NCBI GenBank assembly: GCA_037355855.1
Contig: CM074760.1
Coordinates: 1,232,501-1,296,500, forward strand
Length of the DNA stretch: 64,000 nt
From: Pseudo-nitzschia pungens
Taxonomy: Eukaryota > Bacillariophyta > Bacillariophyceae > Bacillariales > Bacillariaceae
Direction: 5' to 3'
This document shows, in pieces, positions 31,641-44,755 of the stretch. Made by a program: the position numbers and the translations under genes. Every line of letters starts with the position of its first letter. Position 1 is the first letter of the stretch. The notes beneath the pieces were generated by a model. The model saw only the letters and a program-made list of their open reading frames with translations, searched no databases and was not told the origin of the DNA.

Positions 31641-33196
31641 GGCCATTTGAATTCGCGAGAGGAAGGTTATAAATTGAGCTGGACAAATCACTTTGTTAAA
31701 GTCCTTTCTTGATTGGGTCTGCAATGACGACAAATGCCACTTTTCAGTCTTTGGAAATTTCCTTGCACTCGGATCGGAGTTGATCGCTCTTTTTCGCTCC
31801 TACAATCCTTTTAAACGGAACCGCATCCATCCATCATGGACGGCCATCTTGGTTGGCCATCCTACGCACCCTACAGTTGCATCAATGCTATGTCATGCAA
31901 CGGACATCAAAAATCATTGCTATAGCGGACAGCATACCGAACCACTGCACTCCGTTGTCCGTTTTTGGTTGATTGAAAAATTGTAAATACACTGCACACA
32001 ACAATAGATTTTTTCATAAAAGAATGAATCCCAACGACTTACTACTTTCAATGTTTGCACCTAGTACAGTACTTACTACAAAACTTCAACTCTGAAACGA
32101 AAAAGGAGCAGAACTTGGTTCTTGAATCTCAAGTATTCTATTTATCCTAAATGTTCAAGGTGGTTTCGCAATCATCCTTCTTTTTCCTGTTGCTCCCTAG
32201 ATTAGCTGACTCTAACTTACCGGTACCGCCCCAGTGGGACAAGATGGAATAGAAGTAGTACCAGCAGTACTGTTGTCACCTCAAGATCTTTTGAAATTTC
32301 AATTATTTGAAGACGATCAACCCACCACACCAGGTTGTATTGATGACGCCACTTCGGAAAGACACAAAGATCCTCATGACCTTTTTGAAGAGATGGAGTT
32401 TGGAGGATAAGAGCAAACAAAAAAGATTGATGAAAGGGTTGAACTTTTGGTGCAGAATGAAAACTGAATCCACAGAATGAATCAATCTCCAATTGGCTGG
32501 ATGCATGACTAGTTTTAATGTATACTACATAGTATCCATGATATGTACCGCTTCTAGCACGAAATATTTTAAGTTGTACTGTACGTAGTAACTTATTGTA
32601 CTTTGTAATACAGCTGCAAGTGACATAACTTTTTTTCTGTTCATGTTGTCATCTTTTCAGTACAAGTAACCTTACTCGTACCGAATGGGACCGCACTTCA
32701 ACCGGATATGGCAGCTGTGGGTTGGAGTGTGTGTATTGGTCAAATTTACTGTGACGATATTAATTCGAGATTTTATTTTTAATTAATGAGATTGAGCCGG
32801 GCATGCTCGTATTTTCTGCTGGTGGGTCACCGGTAATAAAATCTTTGGCTCATTGTTCGAAAAACCTCGAAAAGTGGAAGCACATGCCTCTGAAGTAGTA
32901 CCGTGCTTCGTTTAGTACTTCGTACGGAACAACGACTGCAAGAACCGGTCGATTGTGCACAACGGTGGAAGTGAGTTGCAAGGGAGCCTCTTACACGAAT
33001 GTTGATAACACAATAGCAGGGAGAGATTTGGTCGAGGAATTGCAACAATCTCGGATTCAGATACGACACCGTCATTTCCCTTGACCACCGCTGTTATTCA
33101 TTCGGTGTGAAGCTACGAATCTATTCCGATTGGATTTGAAATAATAACGCCAATCACAGCAGTGATACAAGAATCACTGTAAAATTGAATATTGCC
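31641..33196. other. Intergenic region
   Basis: About 1.55 kb between two plus-strand genes. AT-rich, with no recognised gene; open frames at 31693-31986 and 32827-33075 carry no domain. GTACGTAGTAACTT and AAGTAACCTTACTCG near 32580-32680 belong to the intergenic motif family seen across the window. Confidence 0.5.
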
Positions 33197-36100
33197 ATGT
33201 CTACGTCACTGCAGCAAAAGCAAAGTCTTCCACAGGCACCGGCCCGACGAGAAGAAGAATACACCGATTATTCGTGCTCCACGGCGATCGAACGTCTCAG
33301 TCGGGACGTTGAAACAATCTTGAGGGCGTGGCACGTCGATCGGGGAAGCGATCATCACGTGACCACATCGAACAGCATCAATGGAAGTAGCAACGGCGAC
33401 ATCTACAGACGCCAACGTTTGTCTTCTGTGGCAGCTGCCACCTCTGGAGGGGACCAGTCTCTGTCGAGCGTTCGGTTGATTCGAAGCGACTGCATATCCT
33501 GGAACCTGGCATTGACGACTCGATTCAAAGGACGTTGCAACCTCACGATTGATTTGGAGTTGGCCTTGTGGGATGCGCCGGGTCAAATTAGTAGCGATGG
33601 TGACGATGGTGACAACGGGGGTAGATTTGGTGTCGGTAGCCGAGGCACCGCCGATTACTCTTCCTCTCGGGTCGTCAAATCCCTGCAAAGGAAACCTTTT
33701 GGAAACATGCCCGCGCACGACTTTTTGTTTGATAATTTTTCCACCCTTTTTGGAATTGGGCAACACATCAGTTTGTCTCCGATTCAACCGGCACCCATTC
33801 CATGGGAGTTGATGGATTCTTTGGGTACCTCTCTTCTGGACCGACACGATGGTGTGAACGTCGCACCGTGGGTTATGGCTTCCACATTGTCTGGATGGCT
33901 GCAAAATTCGCTCAATATCGCCGCCGCAAACTGTCGTACGTGCATTCCTGTTTTTGGTGTCTGGGGACTCTATCGTCCTGACGAATTGGTCGTGCACACG
34001 GACCATGAACCGTCAAAAACACCGAATTATTCCTCTCCGTGGGATCTAAACAACAAAAGCCACAGGCACGACAGTTCGCATGGGTCATCGTTCGTACCGA
34101 AAAGCGTGAACCGCATGCACTCTCGCCTTTCCTCTACAGGGGGAGCCAGCCTTGGTGGCTCGCGGCGTTCAGGGCTGGGGAACGTTCACGAGGTAGATTC
34201 CGAACAAGATATTTTGCTTGGACAAACCATCGAAACGATAAGGCGACAACAACAATTCGAAGAAGGGCAGCATCAGCTATACCAGAGATCTCGCAAGCTG
34301 TCGTCTTCTGGCAGTGTTACATCAAATAGCACCATCCATAGTCGGAACAATAACAACAGGAGTGGCAGCCAAAATAGCAACTCAGATGTCCCCGTGTACA
34401 AGAGAATTGGCGGCGTTCAATTATTTCCTAGGTGGGCTCAAGCGATCAAAAGGATGAACTTTCCGCCAGAAGTGTTGGTCCAAACCAGCTATCGAAACAG
34501 AAACACGCAAAACCATCACTTCTCACCGCCGTTTGTAGTGGGCAGCGTTCTGACCCCGTCACCCTTGTCGTCAGCCTCCGATTCGTCGCAGCGCGCAAAA
34601 GCAAATACAAGTCTCAAGAAGAGCTCAGTCGAAAACAATGTCGCAGGCACAAACCTTGACAGTAGCAGAAACGGTAATATTCAATTTTATCGAGTTGGAG
34701 CGAACTTGTGGGTTAGTGCCTACAGCACTAAGGCCCACCGATATCCAGGCGACATTAACAGAAAGAGCAAAGGCAACGGCATACGCAATAAAAATGACAT
34801 GGTTCCATCTGCTGCCGCCGTTTTAGCAAGCAATGCAAGACTTGCAATTTGGGCTGGTGTATTGCTACAGCATTGTCCGAAGGATGCCATGGTCGTTTTG
34901 GAGGGAGCAAGGCATGTGTTTGGATGGTTCAAAGAAAGGGATGTCTCGGAAAATGAACCAGGAGGAATATTGGGAGCTTTGACCAGAGGAGGAGGTGGGA
35001 GTTACAATGCTGGGAATAGTGCCTACGGCTATTACTACGGACAGAGACTCTTGCCCAATCAACACCACAGTAACTGGAGAATCGGGGGATATGATGAGGA
35101 GGACGACCTGGCACACCATTTCGATTTCGACGACAACAATTACTTTGTTTTCTACACGAAACAATGCCAAGAATACGTCCAAGATGTCTACGAAGAAGCA
35201 TGGGGGTGTAAGGATCGAAGGACACCTTTGTGGGGTTCTATTGACGATCCGGTAAAATCTGTATACGCAACAACGACATGGAATGGTAAAAAATCTTCGA
35301 CAGCGGCCGACAGTGATGAGCAGCAAGACGAGCAACAGGCGTGCGCAAAAGGAAGCGTAGTGGAGCCACTTCTGACTTTTCCTTTGAGAATACGATCGAG
35401 ACGAGAGTTGAGCAAACGTGACTGGGCGGAAATGGAGGAAAGTGTGGAGAAAACGATACTGGATCCAAGCACTCCATCTCGATTTTGTGTGCAAGCCTAC
35501 TATGATCGAGAAACAAGTGTCTCAACACTGGCAGCAAACCAGCGCTGTGTCCTTGCTGCACTCGTTCGAGCTACAACCCTTCCCAACGAAACCGTTCTTC
35601 ATCATTTAACGGACGCAAATCTTGTCAGTAGATGGGACGATGCAGCGGGTCGTCGAGTCGCTGCGAAAATTGCAGAACGATCACATGTCGGAACTGGCAC
35701 GAGGAAAATTATTGATGCTATGGATTGGTCCAATGCTGTTGATGAAATTATTAGTGTTCGAGAAGCAGAATATGTGGTTCATGCCGTCATGAACGGAAGT
35801 CTAACGGCGGGTATCCCTTCTTCTCCCGAGGGGTTCCGAAGCGAAAATAATTTCTTGTCCCCTTTCCGCAAATCTGCCCCCTGGGGTCGTCTTTTGTCGG
35901 TTCTTTTTGCCCACATGGCCCGTCTGCGATCGTTACCGTCCATGGCTTTAGTGTGGAGAGTTTTTTGCCAAGAGCTCCGACGACGTTGGGACGAGCGAGA
36001 GTCTTTGCCCAATATGCAGTATGTTGCTGGTTTGGATCCTCATCCTCTGGATCTAAAAAAACAGCGGTGCTTTTCAACGATAGAGCCGAAGGCATCGTTC

Positions 36101-38076
36101 TCCGCCTTTTTGAACTGCTCGGAACCCGATCCCGACGACTACAATTGTTTAATTGGTCAAAAACTCCAGGTTTTTAACCTGGGAATCGAATGTATCGTGG
36201 CCGATGAGCTCCTTGAAAATGAGGCAATGGAGCAATTCCTAGGAACAGGACAATTGCCAGCAAGCTTGAACGTAGACGAGGGGACAGAAAACCTTTCTAA
36301 TCCTCCAGAGACTCAAATTCATTCTACGGAGACATATCTTCGGAGGACAAACAGTTCCAACCAATTGAAAGACTGTTCTACTGACAACGGGAAGAATAGC
36401 ACGTCTTCCGAAAAAGCTGATTATGGACCGCCAACGATCGATCGTGACATGGATTTCTGGGTTATGGATGAGCCCACGAACTACAAGGACCACGATCGAA
36501 ATTTATCGATGAATGCGAGAGACGAAATGGATTTCGATTACGTTGCCCCACCTCCTAGCGACCTCGGTGGTTCAGAAGACAACTCTGGGAATTATCCATT
36601 CGAAGGCGACAAACCGAAGCAGCGAAAGAGGAAGCACAATAATTTCATCTTAGAGGGCATTCCAATGCCCTGGAAAGCTTCAAAGGATAACGAAACATCA
36701 TCAGAAGCATCCGATGAATCGATAGGAAGCACTGGCACACTAAGTCAAGTTTATTTTGATGCTGCTGAAGCTGGAAGCATTTTTTCAGCGAAACGTGGTT
36801 TTATCACACTGGACACTGTGTTGGATGTTGAAGACTCACAACGTCGGCCAGGAGCACGGTGTCCCGTCGCAGATATGGCCTATCTATTCCACCGGTGACC
36901 AACTCTATGCTCCTTATTTACAGAGGACCTCATCCATTGACAGACGATGTTGCGCTTGAAAGGCGGATCATGCTATCGAAATCTGACGAGGTGCGAGAAA
37001 AGAAGGGTGCATTGAAGGGGAGATTGGAGCTAGCCCATCGATTGCAGAGGCCCAAGTTGATGAGCGACATGAGTTCCTTCAAAGCGGCTAATCCCAACTG
37101 TACGATAGACGATTTCACGAGGTGGTACGGGAACCCAGGAAGCCCCTTTGATGATTACAACACTGACGATCTCATCAGCGACGAAATATCTGTAAAGAGC
37201 GCTTTTCAAGAATCTGCGGCAAAGAAACTGGATAAGGCGTCTGAGGCAATGCGTGTTTTGGTGTCGACTCGTGACTTTTGGAGTGAATGCTGGGAGCAGT
37301 CGTCTCCAGTCCCTGCTGCAGAACAACAACCTCTTTTCGACCACTTTAGCACCGTGGAAATGGTTATTGACTATCTTGAGCAGCTTCATCCAGCGAACTT
37401 GATGAATCAGGTGATGGCGGTCAATCTTTCTTCAGCCTACTTTGCCTTGGCCTCATCCGCTAAGGCAACAATGAAGATCGGAATTGTTCAACTGTCGTTG
37501 AAGCGGCTTCGGCAAAAGACGGAGAAGGCTCTAAAGCTGTTGTCGCATGATTCTCTTGGAAACCTATCGCAGATCAAGGATAGTCGTAATGGGAGTTCGG
37601 GAAGCACCGTTGGAACCACAAGTGGTATGACTTCTTCCATATTTGCTTCAGATCAGGCCATTTACGCCTGTGAAGATGTTTGCAATGCGCTCAGTGTGAC
37701 TGAGACCATGATCGCTCGGGCTACATCCCTCTTGCACAAGTTCCCCAATCAGTACAAACTGGTTTCCGATCTTCTACGTTTTGCGGACGGAAGCACCCTT
37801 GCTCTGACCGACCGTACTGGGAGGTCCAATTTTTTGAATCTGGTTTTCAGTCAGCAACAGAAGGAAAACAAGCTGCTGGATCCATCAAAAGACAAGCTTC
37901 CAAACCCGATGCTCCGCGAGTATGTCTTCCGAAACCTCGACGATGAGAATCCGTGCCAACTGGCAGTAAGATTCGGCGATGAGGTCACAAATCTTGACCG
38001 TGGAGAAAACGAAGGAGGGGTTCTTTTGGCCTTAAGTAAGAGTTACTACCAAAAGAATGAGTGCACTGGGGAATGA
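33197..38076 (+). CDS. RAB3GAP1-like Rab GTPase-activating protein, with disrupted junction
   Basis: Homologous to the catalytic subunit of Rab3 GTPase-activating protein, which with RAB3GAP2 regulates Rab18/Rab3 in membrane traffic. The true ATG is 33197. The first frame runs to 36898 and covers the N-terminal domain (DYSCSTAIERLSRDVETILR, FLFDNFSTLFGIGQHISLSP), Ser/Asn-rich inserts, and conserved middle blocks (LVWRVFCQELRRRWDERESL, DYNCLIGQKLQ, MDFWVMDEPTN). The family hallmark MSDMSSFKAANPNCTIDDF is in another frame from about 36924 to 38076. Between them, a short block TGDQLYAPYLQR, which aligns to the plant and animal MHAPFTQ/LYIPVTQ region, is in a third frame (about 36894-36923). Two +1 steps are needed to read all three. 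A GT-AG excision of 29 bp (36895-36923) or 65 bp (36859-36923) would also restore frame but would remove that block. About 1,600 residues in all, longer than animal homologues because of low-complexity inserts. Confidence 0.85.
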
Positions 38077-39233
38077 TTAGCCAGCTAGCTGGATAATTTT
38101 TGTAACAAAGACTAAAAGTCAAACATAGTTTTGTGCATGTTTCTTGACACCGCCACATTGGTGGATATTGCACACTTTCATCACAAAGCATTGTGGTTGG
38201 TAATAGCTCAGGACCAAAAGCGCAGAACTACTTTGCAGATGCCTCATTTGCATCAAAATTTGTTGCAGAGTTTTACCTTAGCCATGAAAACAGGAAGGTT
38301 TCTTGAGACGGAACCACCATTACGGCCAGAGAACCTGGTACTAAAGAGCTTGAAATTCATTGTAACTAGTAGCTTCTGGCATCACTATCTTCCAACATTT
38401 CTAGTATGCCCAGTTACAGGATTTGGAGTAGGAGTACTTGTACCCGCTAGTAGAACAGATGAATAGTATTAATAGTAAGGTTACGTGTACCAGCAAGACC
38501 TTACCCGTACTTCGTATGATAACAATGATCATGTCCTCCTGTGCAGGGGTCACATTATTCAGGTCCCGGGTTTACCGAAACGACTATTTAGTTGACGTTT
38601 TCTCAAAGTCGGACTTAAGTAGGTCTTGTACCAGTGTTGACCACATAATAATTTTGTCTTTGTTGCTCGTACCTGTTGTACGTATGTACGTACGTATGCT
38701 GACAATGATATTATTGATTTTGATTGATGAGAACACTAAGTTATCTTACCTTTCTGTCGCATGTAGAAATTGTACTGATACATATGCGCGGGACATGACA
38801 CGCAGTTCGCACTATTGTTCACATACACAGTTTTTAAAAAAGAAGGCTTTAATCCCGGTTTCAACAACATCATAATGTATGACGAACGCGCCGAACAGAA
38901 AGTTCAAGGTCGGTCTCGCTCGAAATGAGTTTGATTCTGACTAAGTGTGTCTAACGCCTTTTCAATGTGGATCGCCCTCCTCGCTCCTCAACGTGCACAA
39001 CGGAGAAAATGACATTGTGCACGTGGTCAGAATGGACAAATGCGCAGCGCCAAAAAATCAAGCGCCAAAAACTCAGACTTCCCGACGAAAACTGATTAGT
39101 CGGGGCCCGCGGTTTGCGGAAATCCGTTTTGTTTCACGTTTTTCATGAGAAACAGACCCTACCGAAAATTAATTAACCCGACTCGGTCGTCATAGTTTGC
39201 ACTTGCTTGAAAAGCAAGACGGAACGGCGCATC
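38077..39233. other. Intergenic region
   Basis: About 1.15 kb. No convincing gene; open frames at 38131-38466 and 38438-38875 have no domain. Contains a GTACGTATGTACGTACGTATG palindromic stretch at about 38677-38697 and AGTAAGGTTACGTGTACC at 38475. Confidence 0.5.
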
Positions 39234-41346
39234 ATGATCCAACATGAAGGCACCAACGCTACTCTATCATCCTCGTTCCTAATCATACCGACCACAGATG
39301 CAGACAATGTCGACGATGATCGAATAGAAGTAGCAAGGATGTTTTCAAGCGAAGAACACCATTCGCACCGAGACAGCGAGTGGTTTGATCGAGATACTTC
39401 GGATAGCAGTAGGCATTTCGAGCTCAACAACACCAGAGACAGTGCTACAAGTAGACAAGAAATAACCGTCGTCAATACACACGACTCGATTCTAGATCTG
39501 GACTCTCAATGTGACGATGCCGAGGATGATACTTCCTTTTGCGACGACGATGAGAACATGCTCCTTGGGATTCAGGAAAAGGTTCCGTGTGCTTCCACTG
39601 AAATCAGGCTTCCAACTGATAAGAAACCAGAATCTCGTGCAGTCAGTCCAACTCCTTCACACCGCTAATGTCCGAGACAAAAGAAGCAACGGCAAAATCA
39701 CCGATCACAAAGGCCAGAATGATTTCGACGAAAGAAAGAAGCAAAAACCACCAGGCATGATAGGGAGTTTGACGCTGTATTCGGTTACCGATTCCTTTGT
39801 TGATTCTATTTGTACATCCACAGTGTGCGTAGCATCCGAGAATTATGAAAATTCCAACAGCTACTCGAAATCATCGACCCAAAAAAACAAAAGCGCTATA
39901 GCGTCGATGGATGATAAGATGAGAGAGTTCCAGGAGTCTTGCCACTCAGCGATCTTTGATGGCTGCGATGCTGATCGATATTCGAACTGGAAACATGATG
40001 GTAAATCTCCCGTTTCCAACAAGGCTATCGTGTCGATGGACATTTGGCAATTGTTGGGATGTTCCTCACCTCCGGGAGAATCGGAGCTGGCAGAGATATG
40101 GTCAATGAAGACCACCTCCGAAATGCTTCGAAAAGGGTATTCCAAAAACATCACTGAGAACAAACAGCCCGTGCGTGCATCTATCAAGAAACGCTTGAAA
40201 CGGATTCACCGACTCCGAATCGACGATAGACGTGTCAGTGGAGCGAGCAGGCATGGGGTAACCATTACGAATCACTCTATGGAGCCAGGCAGCCACGCTC
40301 TCAACACAATTCGGAAGGACGTTCACATGAACAAAGCATGCGCGGCAAGACACGCCCAAAACAGATCTTGTTTCGAGCAGAAGAACGACGAGGGCAATCC
40401 AAGCCAAGATTCCGAAATATTGACGCAACCATCCTACAGGGCAATCGAAAAATCTTATTCGATGCTCGACGATTCTTTGGCAACCTACATTGGTCAAGGA
40501 GTGGTAGAAGCAATTCCTGTTGAGGTGGATGAAGGTTACGACTCCGATCCGGAAGTCAACTGTTATTCAATGTCGTCACCAATGATCATGGATTCACCAA
40601 CGGAATCCCAGACGGAACAGATGGATATCTCATTCCCGTCACCCATTCCCACTTCCCCCAGCTCTCCACAACACGAAACATCCCGTTCCTCTGCTGTTTC
40701 GTCCAGCGTGTCGTCATATGATCACCCTGACGTCATGAGGTTAGACCCTATCCCGACAGATGACGTTGAAATGAGAGAGTCAGTGCAACAAACCCTGAAC
40801 TCGACCTGGACACTAACCTGGCACCCAAACGAAGCAAATCGAAAGAAATACATTATTTCTCACAATAAACCAATTTGTATCAACATGTGGATGGAGCGAG
40901 GGACCGTTATTACTAACTCCGGTGTTGTAATCGAACCTGCGTTTATGTGGAGGGATGCCTATCAGCCGTTGTTGCTGTCGAAGCATAAACTCAATCATTC
41001 AACGCAAAAGCCATGGTCCATGCGCCTGCTCAACGCCTGTCGGATCACTCCATATGTTTCGTCCTCTAAGCACAGGCAAATCGATCGTTCCAAATATCCC
41101 ATGGCACGGCAAAATGCAAGTTTTATTCTCAAGTCGTGTGGTGGTGAAGAATTTCTTCTAGAGGCTGGTTCGGCCGAAGACGCCGTTGTTATAGCGGAAC
41201 GGTGGAAGTTGGTCGTGGCACGCTTTGCCTGCCTAGCTGTCACAGAGGACGTTGGTGGAATTGCAAAGGAGTTTTTTCATCCCACCTGCTCAGACCCAAA
41301 GATGCTTACTGTGTCAGACCCACAAAACGAAAATGTCACGGGGTGA
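39234..41346 (+). CDS. Unknown protein with PH-like C-terminal domain
   Basis: Two overlapping frames make one gene. Frame 1 starts at ATG 39234 and stops with TAA at 39666-39668; frame 2 continues to 41346. They can be joined by a 49-bp intron (39582-39630; weak GTTCCG donor, AAACCAG acceptor), giving 687 residues, or by a +1 step at the TAA. The N-terminal half is acidic and Ser/Thr-rich (DDAEDDTSFCDDDENM), the middle is basic and disordered. The last 180 residues look ordered: STWTLTWHPNEANRKKYIIS, MWRDAYQPLLLSKHKL, then ASFILKSCGGEEFLLEAGSA and ERWKLVVARFACLAVTEDVG followed by KEFF. This ending resembles a pleckstrin-homology-like module I associate with diatom proteins. Function unknown. 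Confidence 0.65.
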
Positions 41347-42246
41347 ATTTAACAAGAATATGTGAAAGAGTAGGAAGAGGGCGAGTCGGGTCTGATGTTT
41401 GGGAAAGGTAGATGTATAGACAACTCATTGGCTGAGAATGTGGAAGTTTCATCCTAATGAAAAATCTTGGCCTGTAGAACAAAAAATAGATGTTTTTTTA
41501 TAAAAAAATGTATTGTACACGTAACTGTACACTTACTTACTCAAGTGGAATATGAATAAATCTAGCGATCAGTCGAAGGCGGCAATTCTGTTCATGGAAT
41601 TGAGATCTACGATGAAGTAAATCAATACATTTAGGAACGACCAATCATAATAACGTGATACACGGGATGTTATTTGCGCTAGGATACGGTTTTTTCATCT
41701 CACTTTAGTGGGTCAAGCGATCATTTTCAACCTCTAGACGCGCCTGAAGGTAGAAGGGATTAAGTTTTGTTTCTTGCCAGTGACAGTCAATGCTTCATCC
41801 TTGTGTCCTGCAGTGAGCTTTCCAATGAATAACGTACTCGCAGAGCGAAGACAGTTGCATCGATTCAAAGATCATTCTCAAGGGACTGTACGTGTGCCAG
41901 ATAATGTTGAGAAGAAAATGTGTCTGGATCAACCAAAAATGCATACATCTTTCTCGTGAATTACACCGCACAGTTGAAACTAATGTAATTAATCCACTGA
42001 CCCAACACATGTTTTGTGGGCATGATGTTGGAATAAGCAGTAAGGCACAGACTTAATCGCAAATACTACTTGAAAGTTCTGTTTGTATCGATAGAGGCTT
42101 TAAATTTTTTACTACTTCGTATATTTTATTGATGTATTTTCTTGTGAGCGAAGGATGCGAAGAAAGAAAGAGTACGGGTTCTGGTCGTGTTGGGCACATT
42201 TTTATGGAAACAGGAACTGAAGATGGCAACGGTCGAGAGGACAGAC
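41347..42246. other. Convergent intergenic region
   Basis: About 900 bp between the 3' ends of the PH-like gene (+) and the Tyr/Ser-rich membrane-protein gene (-). No recognised gene; open frames at 41774-41959 and 42129-42359 are featureless. Confidence 0.5.
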
Positions 42247-44048
42247 TTAGGCAGACGCGCTGGTTCCGTCATCGCGCAAGGGTTCTGCAAGAGGTTTTCG
42301 TTCTTCTTCTTTCTTCATTAAAAACATCTGTCTGGAAAGTCGGAACACAGAAAAGGTAAATGCCAAAGCCCCAAATCCAATCCAGAGTTGCCCAATGACG
42401 ACAGCACTCTCTGCGGTGGGAGCCGCAGCAACGGCCTTGGCCGCTTTGGCTTCCAATTCTTTGGCATAAGCTGCTTCCTTTTGACGTCTAACGTAGGTGA
42501 GGTACTCTTCTTGTTCCTTGGAAACGAAGGGAGACCCAAAGATAACTCCGCTAACGTTGACCGTCAGAATTCCACCCTGGTTAGTTGCTGAAACCAAGTC
42601 CTCCCACGTCGCCGGTTCGAGCTCAGCATGTGATCGGAACTTCATGCATTGGTTGACGTTAGAGTAGTCAGCGTCGTCATCACAACGGAAGTATCCATTG
42701 TTGGGGTCGTAGCCGTCGTCATCGTTATACCATCCATTGCCGTTGTAGTAGTTGTAGTTGTTGTTATAATTGTTGTACAATTTGCGATCTGACGTTTTGC
42801 TGTCTTGTTTGTCTCCTTCGACCTTATCCCCTTGCTTTTCGTCCAATTTGCGTTCATTTTCTTCTACCTTATCCCCTTGCTTTTCGTCCAATTTGGGTTC
42901 ATTTTCTTCTACCTTATACCCTTGCTTTTCGTCCAAGTTACGTCCACCACCTGTGTACCTCCAGTATCCCGAAGAAGAATAAGAAGATGATGACGACGAC
43001 GAGGAGGAGGAAGAATAAGATTTGTAGCTCGAGCTCGAGCTCGAGCTTGACGATCCGGAATTCTGTAGGTTGTAGGCTCGGCAAGGTTGGCAGACCTTAA
43101 ATGGTTCCATGGCATCGTTCCAAGCTTCCATGTATGAACCATAGAGGAGGCCCATATTGGCAGCCACACTCTCTACATTATATTGATTGCCTTCGTATTC
43201 GACAGAGCATATAGAATCTGTGTATAGAGCGTAGGTCATGTTTCCATTGAAAGTAGGTTTGAGATCAATGTAGATTCCGTAGTTTCCATTGGAGATTCCT
43301 GTGCTGAGACATCCCGAAGACCAACTTCCTTCGCGAGTTTCAGACATGAATTCGTAAAGATCTTCATCATTCCACACACAAACTCCTTCGTGTTTGAAGA
43401 GCTGCTCGAAAAAAGCATCGTTTCCGAAATAGGATGCCTCTTTAAACACTCCAATGAGTTTCCAGTTGGTCGACGCTGGATCGTGGCAATCCATGAGCTT
43501 GCAATTTCCGTTTCCATGCGTATCACAAGCGGTGCTATCGTAGTAACCCTTAGTAGTGTCAAAAATAGCATATTCACCGATCCCGCCTCCAGAATAATTT
43601 TCGTCAACGTACTGGTAAGAGCAAAATGTCGAACCAAGTGAGAAGGTTAGCAATTCTTTTAAGTTTAGGTGACACATATCACGAACAATACTGAACTTAA
43701 AATCCTCGTTCGGTTTAAGTTTCTACGTACCGCAGCCCACATCAAGTATCGCTGGCAATAGTTATTTCCTACATTACTATTCTGATCGTGGCTTCCACTG
43801 TGACTATGAGCACTTCTACTGTAGTAACGACTGGAACCTCCGTTACAGTCTACGTACCAGCCCAAGTATCGCCATGCTTGAGCGTACCCATCGTAATAAG
43901 TTGCCGATGAATCAACGTATGCATTACTTCCATAAATGGTCGAAGAGTAACCGTAATTCGCTCTACCATAATATTGGTCTCCCATTGCGCCGCGAAGCAC
44001 AAGAGCGAGACATGTCGTCACAATCGGAAAAAGTTCTATCGTCTTCAT
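42247..44048 (-). CDS. Secreted Tyr/Ser-rich type I membrane protein, two exons
   Basis: Exons on the minus strand are 44048-43731 and 43611-42247 (GTACGT donor, CTTACCAG acceptor), 560 residues. A signal peptide (MKTIELFPIVTTCLALVLRG) leads into a Tyr-rich region (YYGRANYGYSSTIYG), then a Cys-containing ectodomain (WYVDCNGGSSRYY, YCQRYLMWAAYVDENYSGGG, GVCVWNDEDLYEF, CQPCRAYNLQNSG). Next are Ser/Tyr runs, a 15-residue tandem repeat based on LDEKQGDKVEENERK, an Asn/Tyr/Asp-rich stretch and one transmembrane helix near the C-terminus (VVIGQLWIGFGALAFTFSVF) with a short basic tail. The topology is that of a type I surface or secretory-pathway protein. It is divergent with a gene of the same layout at 44756. 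Function unknown; a cell-wall or surface role is a guess. Confidence 0.8.
42821..42942 (-). repeat. 45-bp in-frame tandem repeat
   Basis: Nearly three copies of a 45-bp unit inside the membrane-protein gene, encoding the 15-residue unit LDEKQGDKVEENERK with few substitutions. High nucleotide identity between units suggests recent expansion. The charged Lys/Glu unit contrasts with the Ser/Tyr-rich flanks. Confidence 0.9.
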
Positions 44049-44755
44049 TGTTTTATTCTCTGTGCTATCACGTAGTGATGACGAATGTGATCGTCTGGAG
44101 AGCAGTGATTGCGTTCAAGTGGGTTTATCAATTAGGTTCGATAACCTAAAGTGGATTCAGTTCTTTGTTCGCACTGAAGCACTGAAAGCACTAACTAGTT
44201 GCAATGATTGGAGTGATAGCAATCAGTGAAAAGAATTTTAATGCATTATTTTAATACCGATATTCATTCACTAAATTCACTAAATTTATCGAATCGGATG
44301 TGTAAATCTAACGGTGCACGGGATTGACACCAACTGACGAGAAAAATGTCCGTAGTTGTTTAGCAATTGAGCAATTTCGGTTGGAATTGGCTCGTGTTCA
44401 CTTAAGTATTCGGAATTTGTATTCACGTCGGATCTCACTGTCGCCCGTTGTAAGGGGTCACACTTAGAAAATCAGCGAGGCTTCTTATAAAAAAGCGCGA
44501 CCATGACTACAGGTGATTCTTAGAATTTCTCGCCCAAACGGAAAGGACACGTGCAAAATCCCGATATTGTGTTTCCCGCGCTAGATGTCATCATCCGTTT
44601 TACGTATAATATCTGATGCTACAAGACTGCGTTTTTCGACCTCGGAATGTTGCGATTTTAATTAAAACAATATTAACACCAACTTTGGAATCTTTCACCT
44701 CCCAAACCATCATCTAAGAGAATACTTCGACATTATTTTTTGTGACGAAAGGATC
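44049..44755. other. Bidirectional promoter region of the membrane-protein pair
   Basis: About 700 bp between the divergent start codons of two similar secreted membrane proteins. AT-rich, no open frame of note. A shared bidirectional promoter is likely from the layout, but no specific element could be assigned. Confidence 0.5.
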
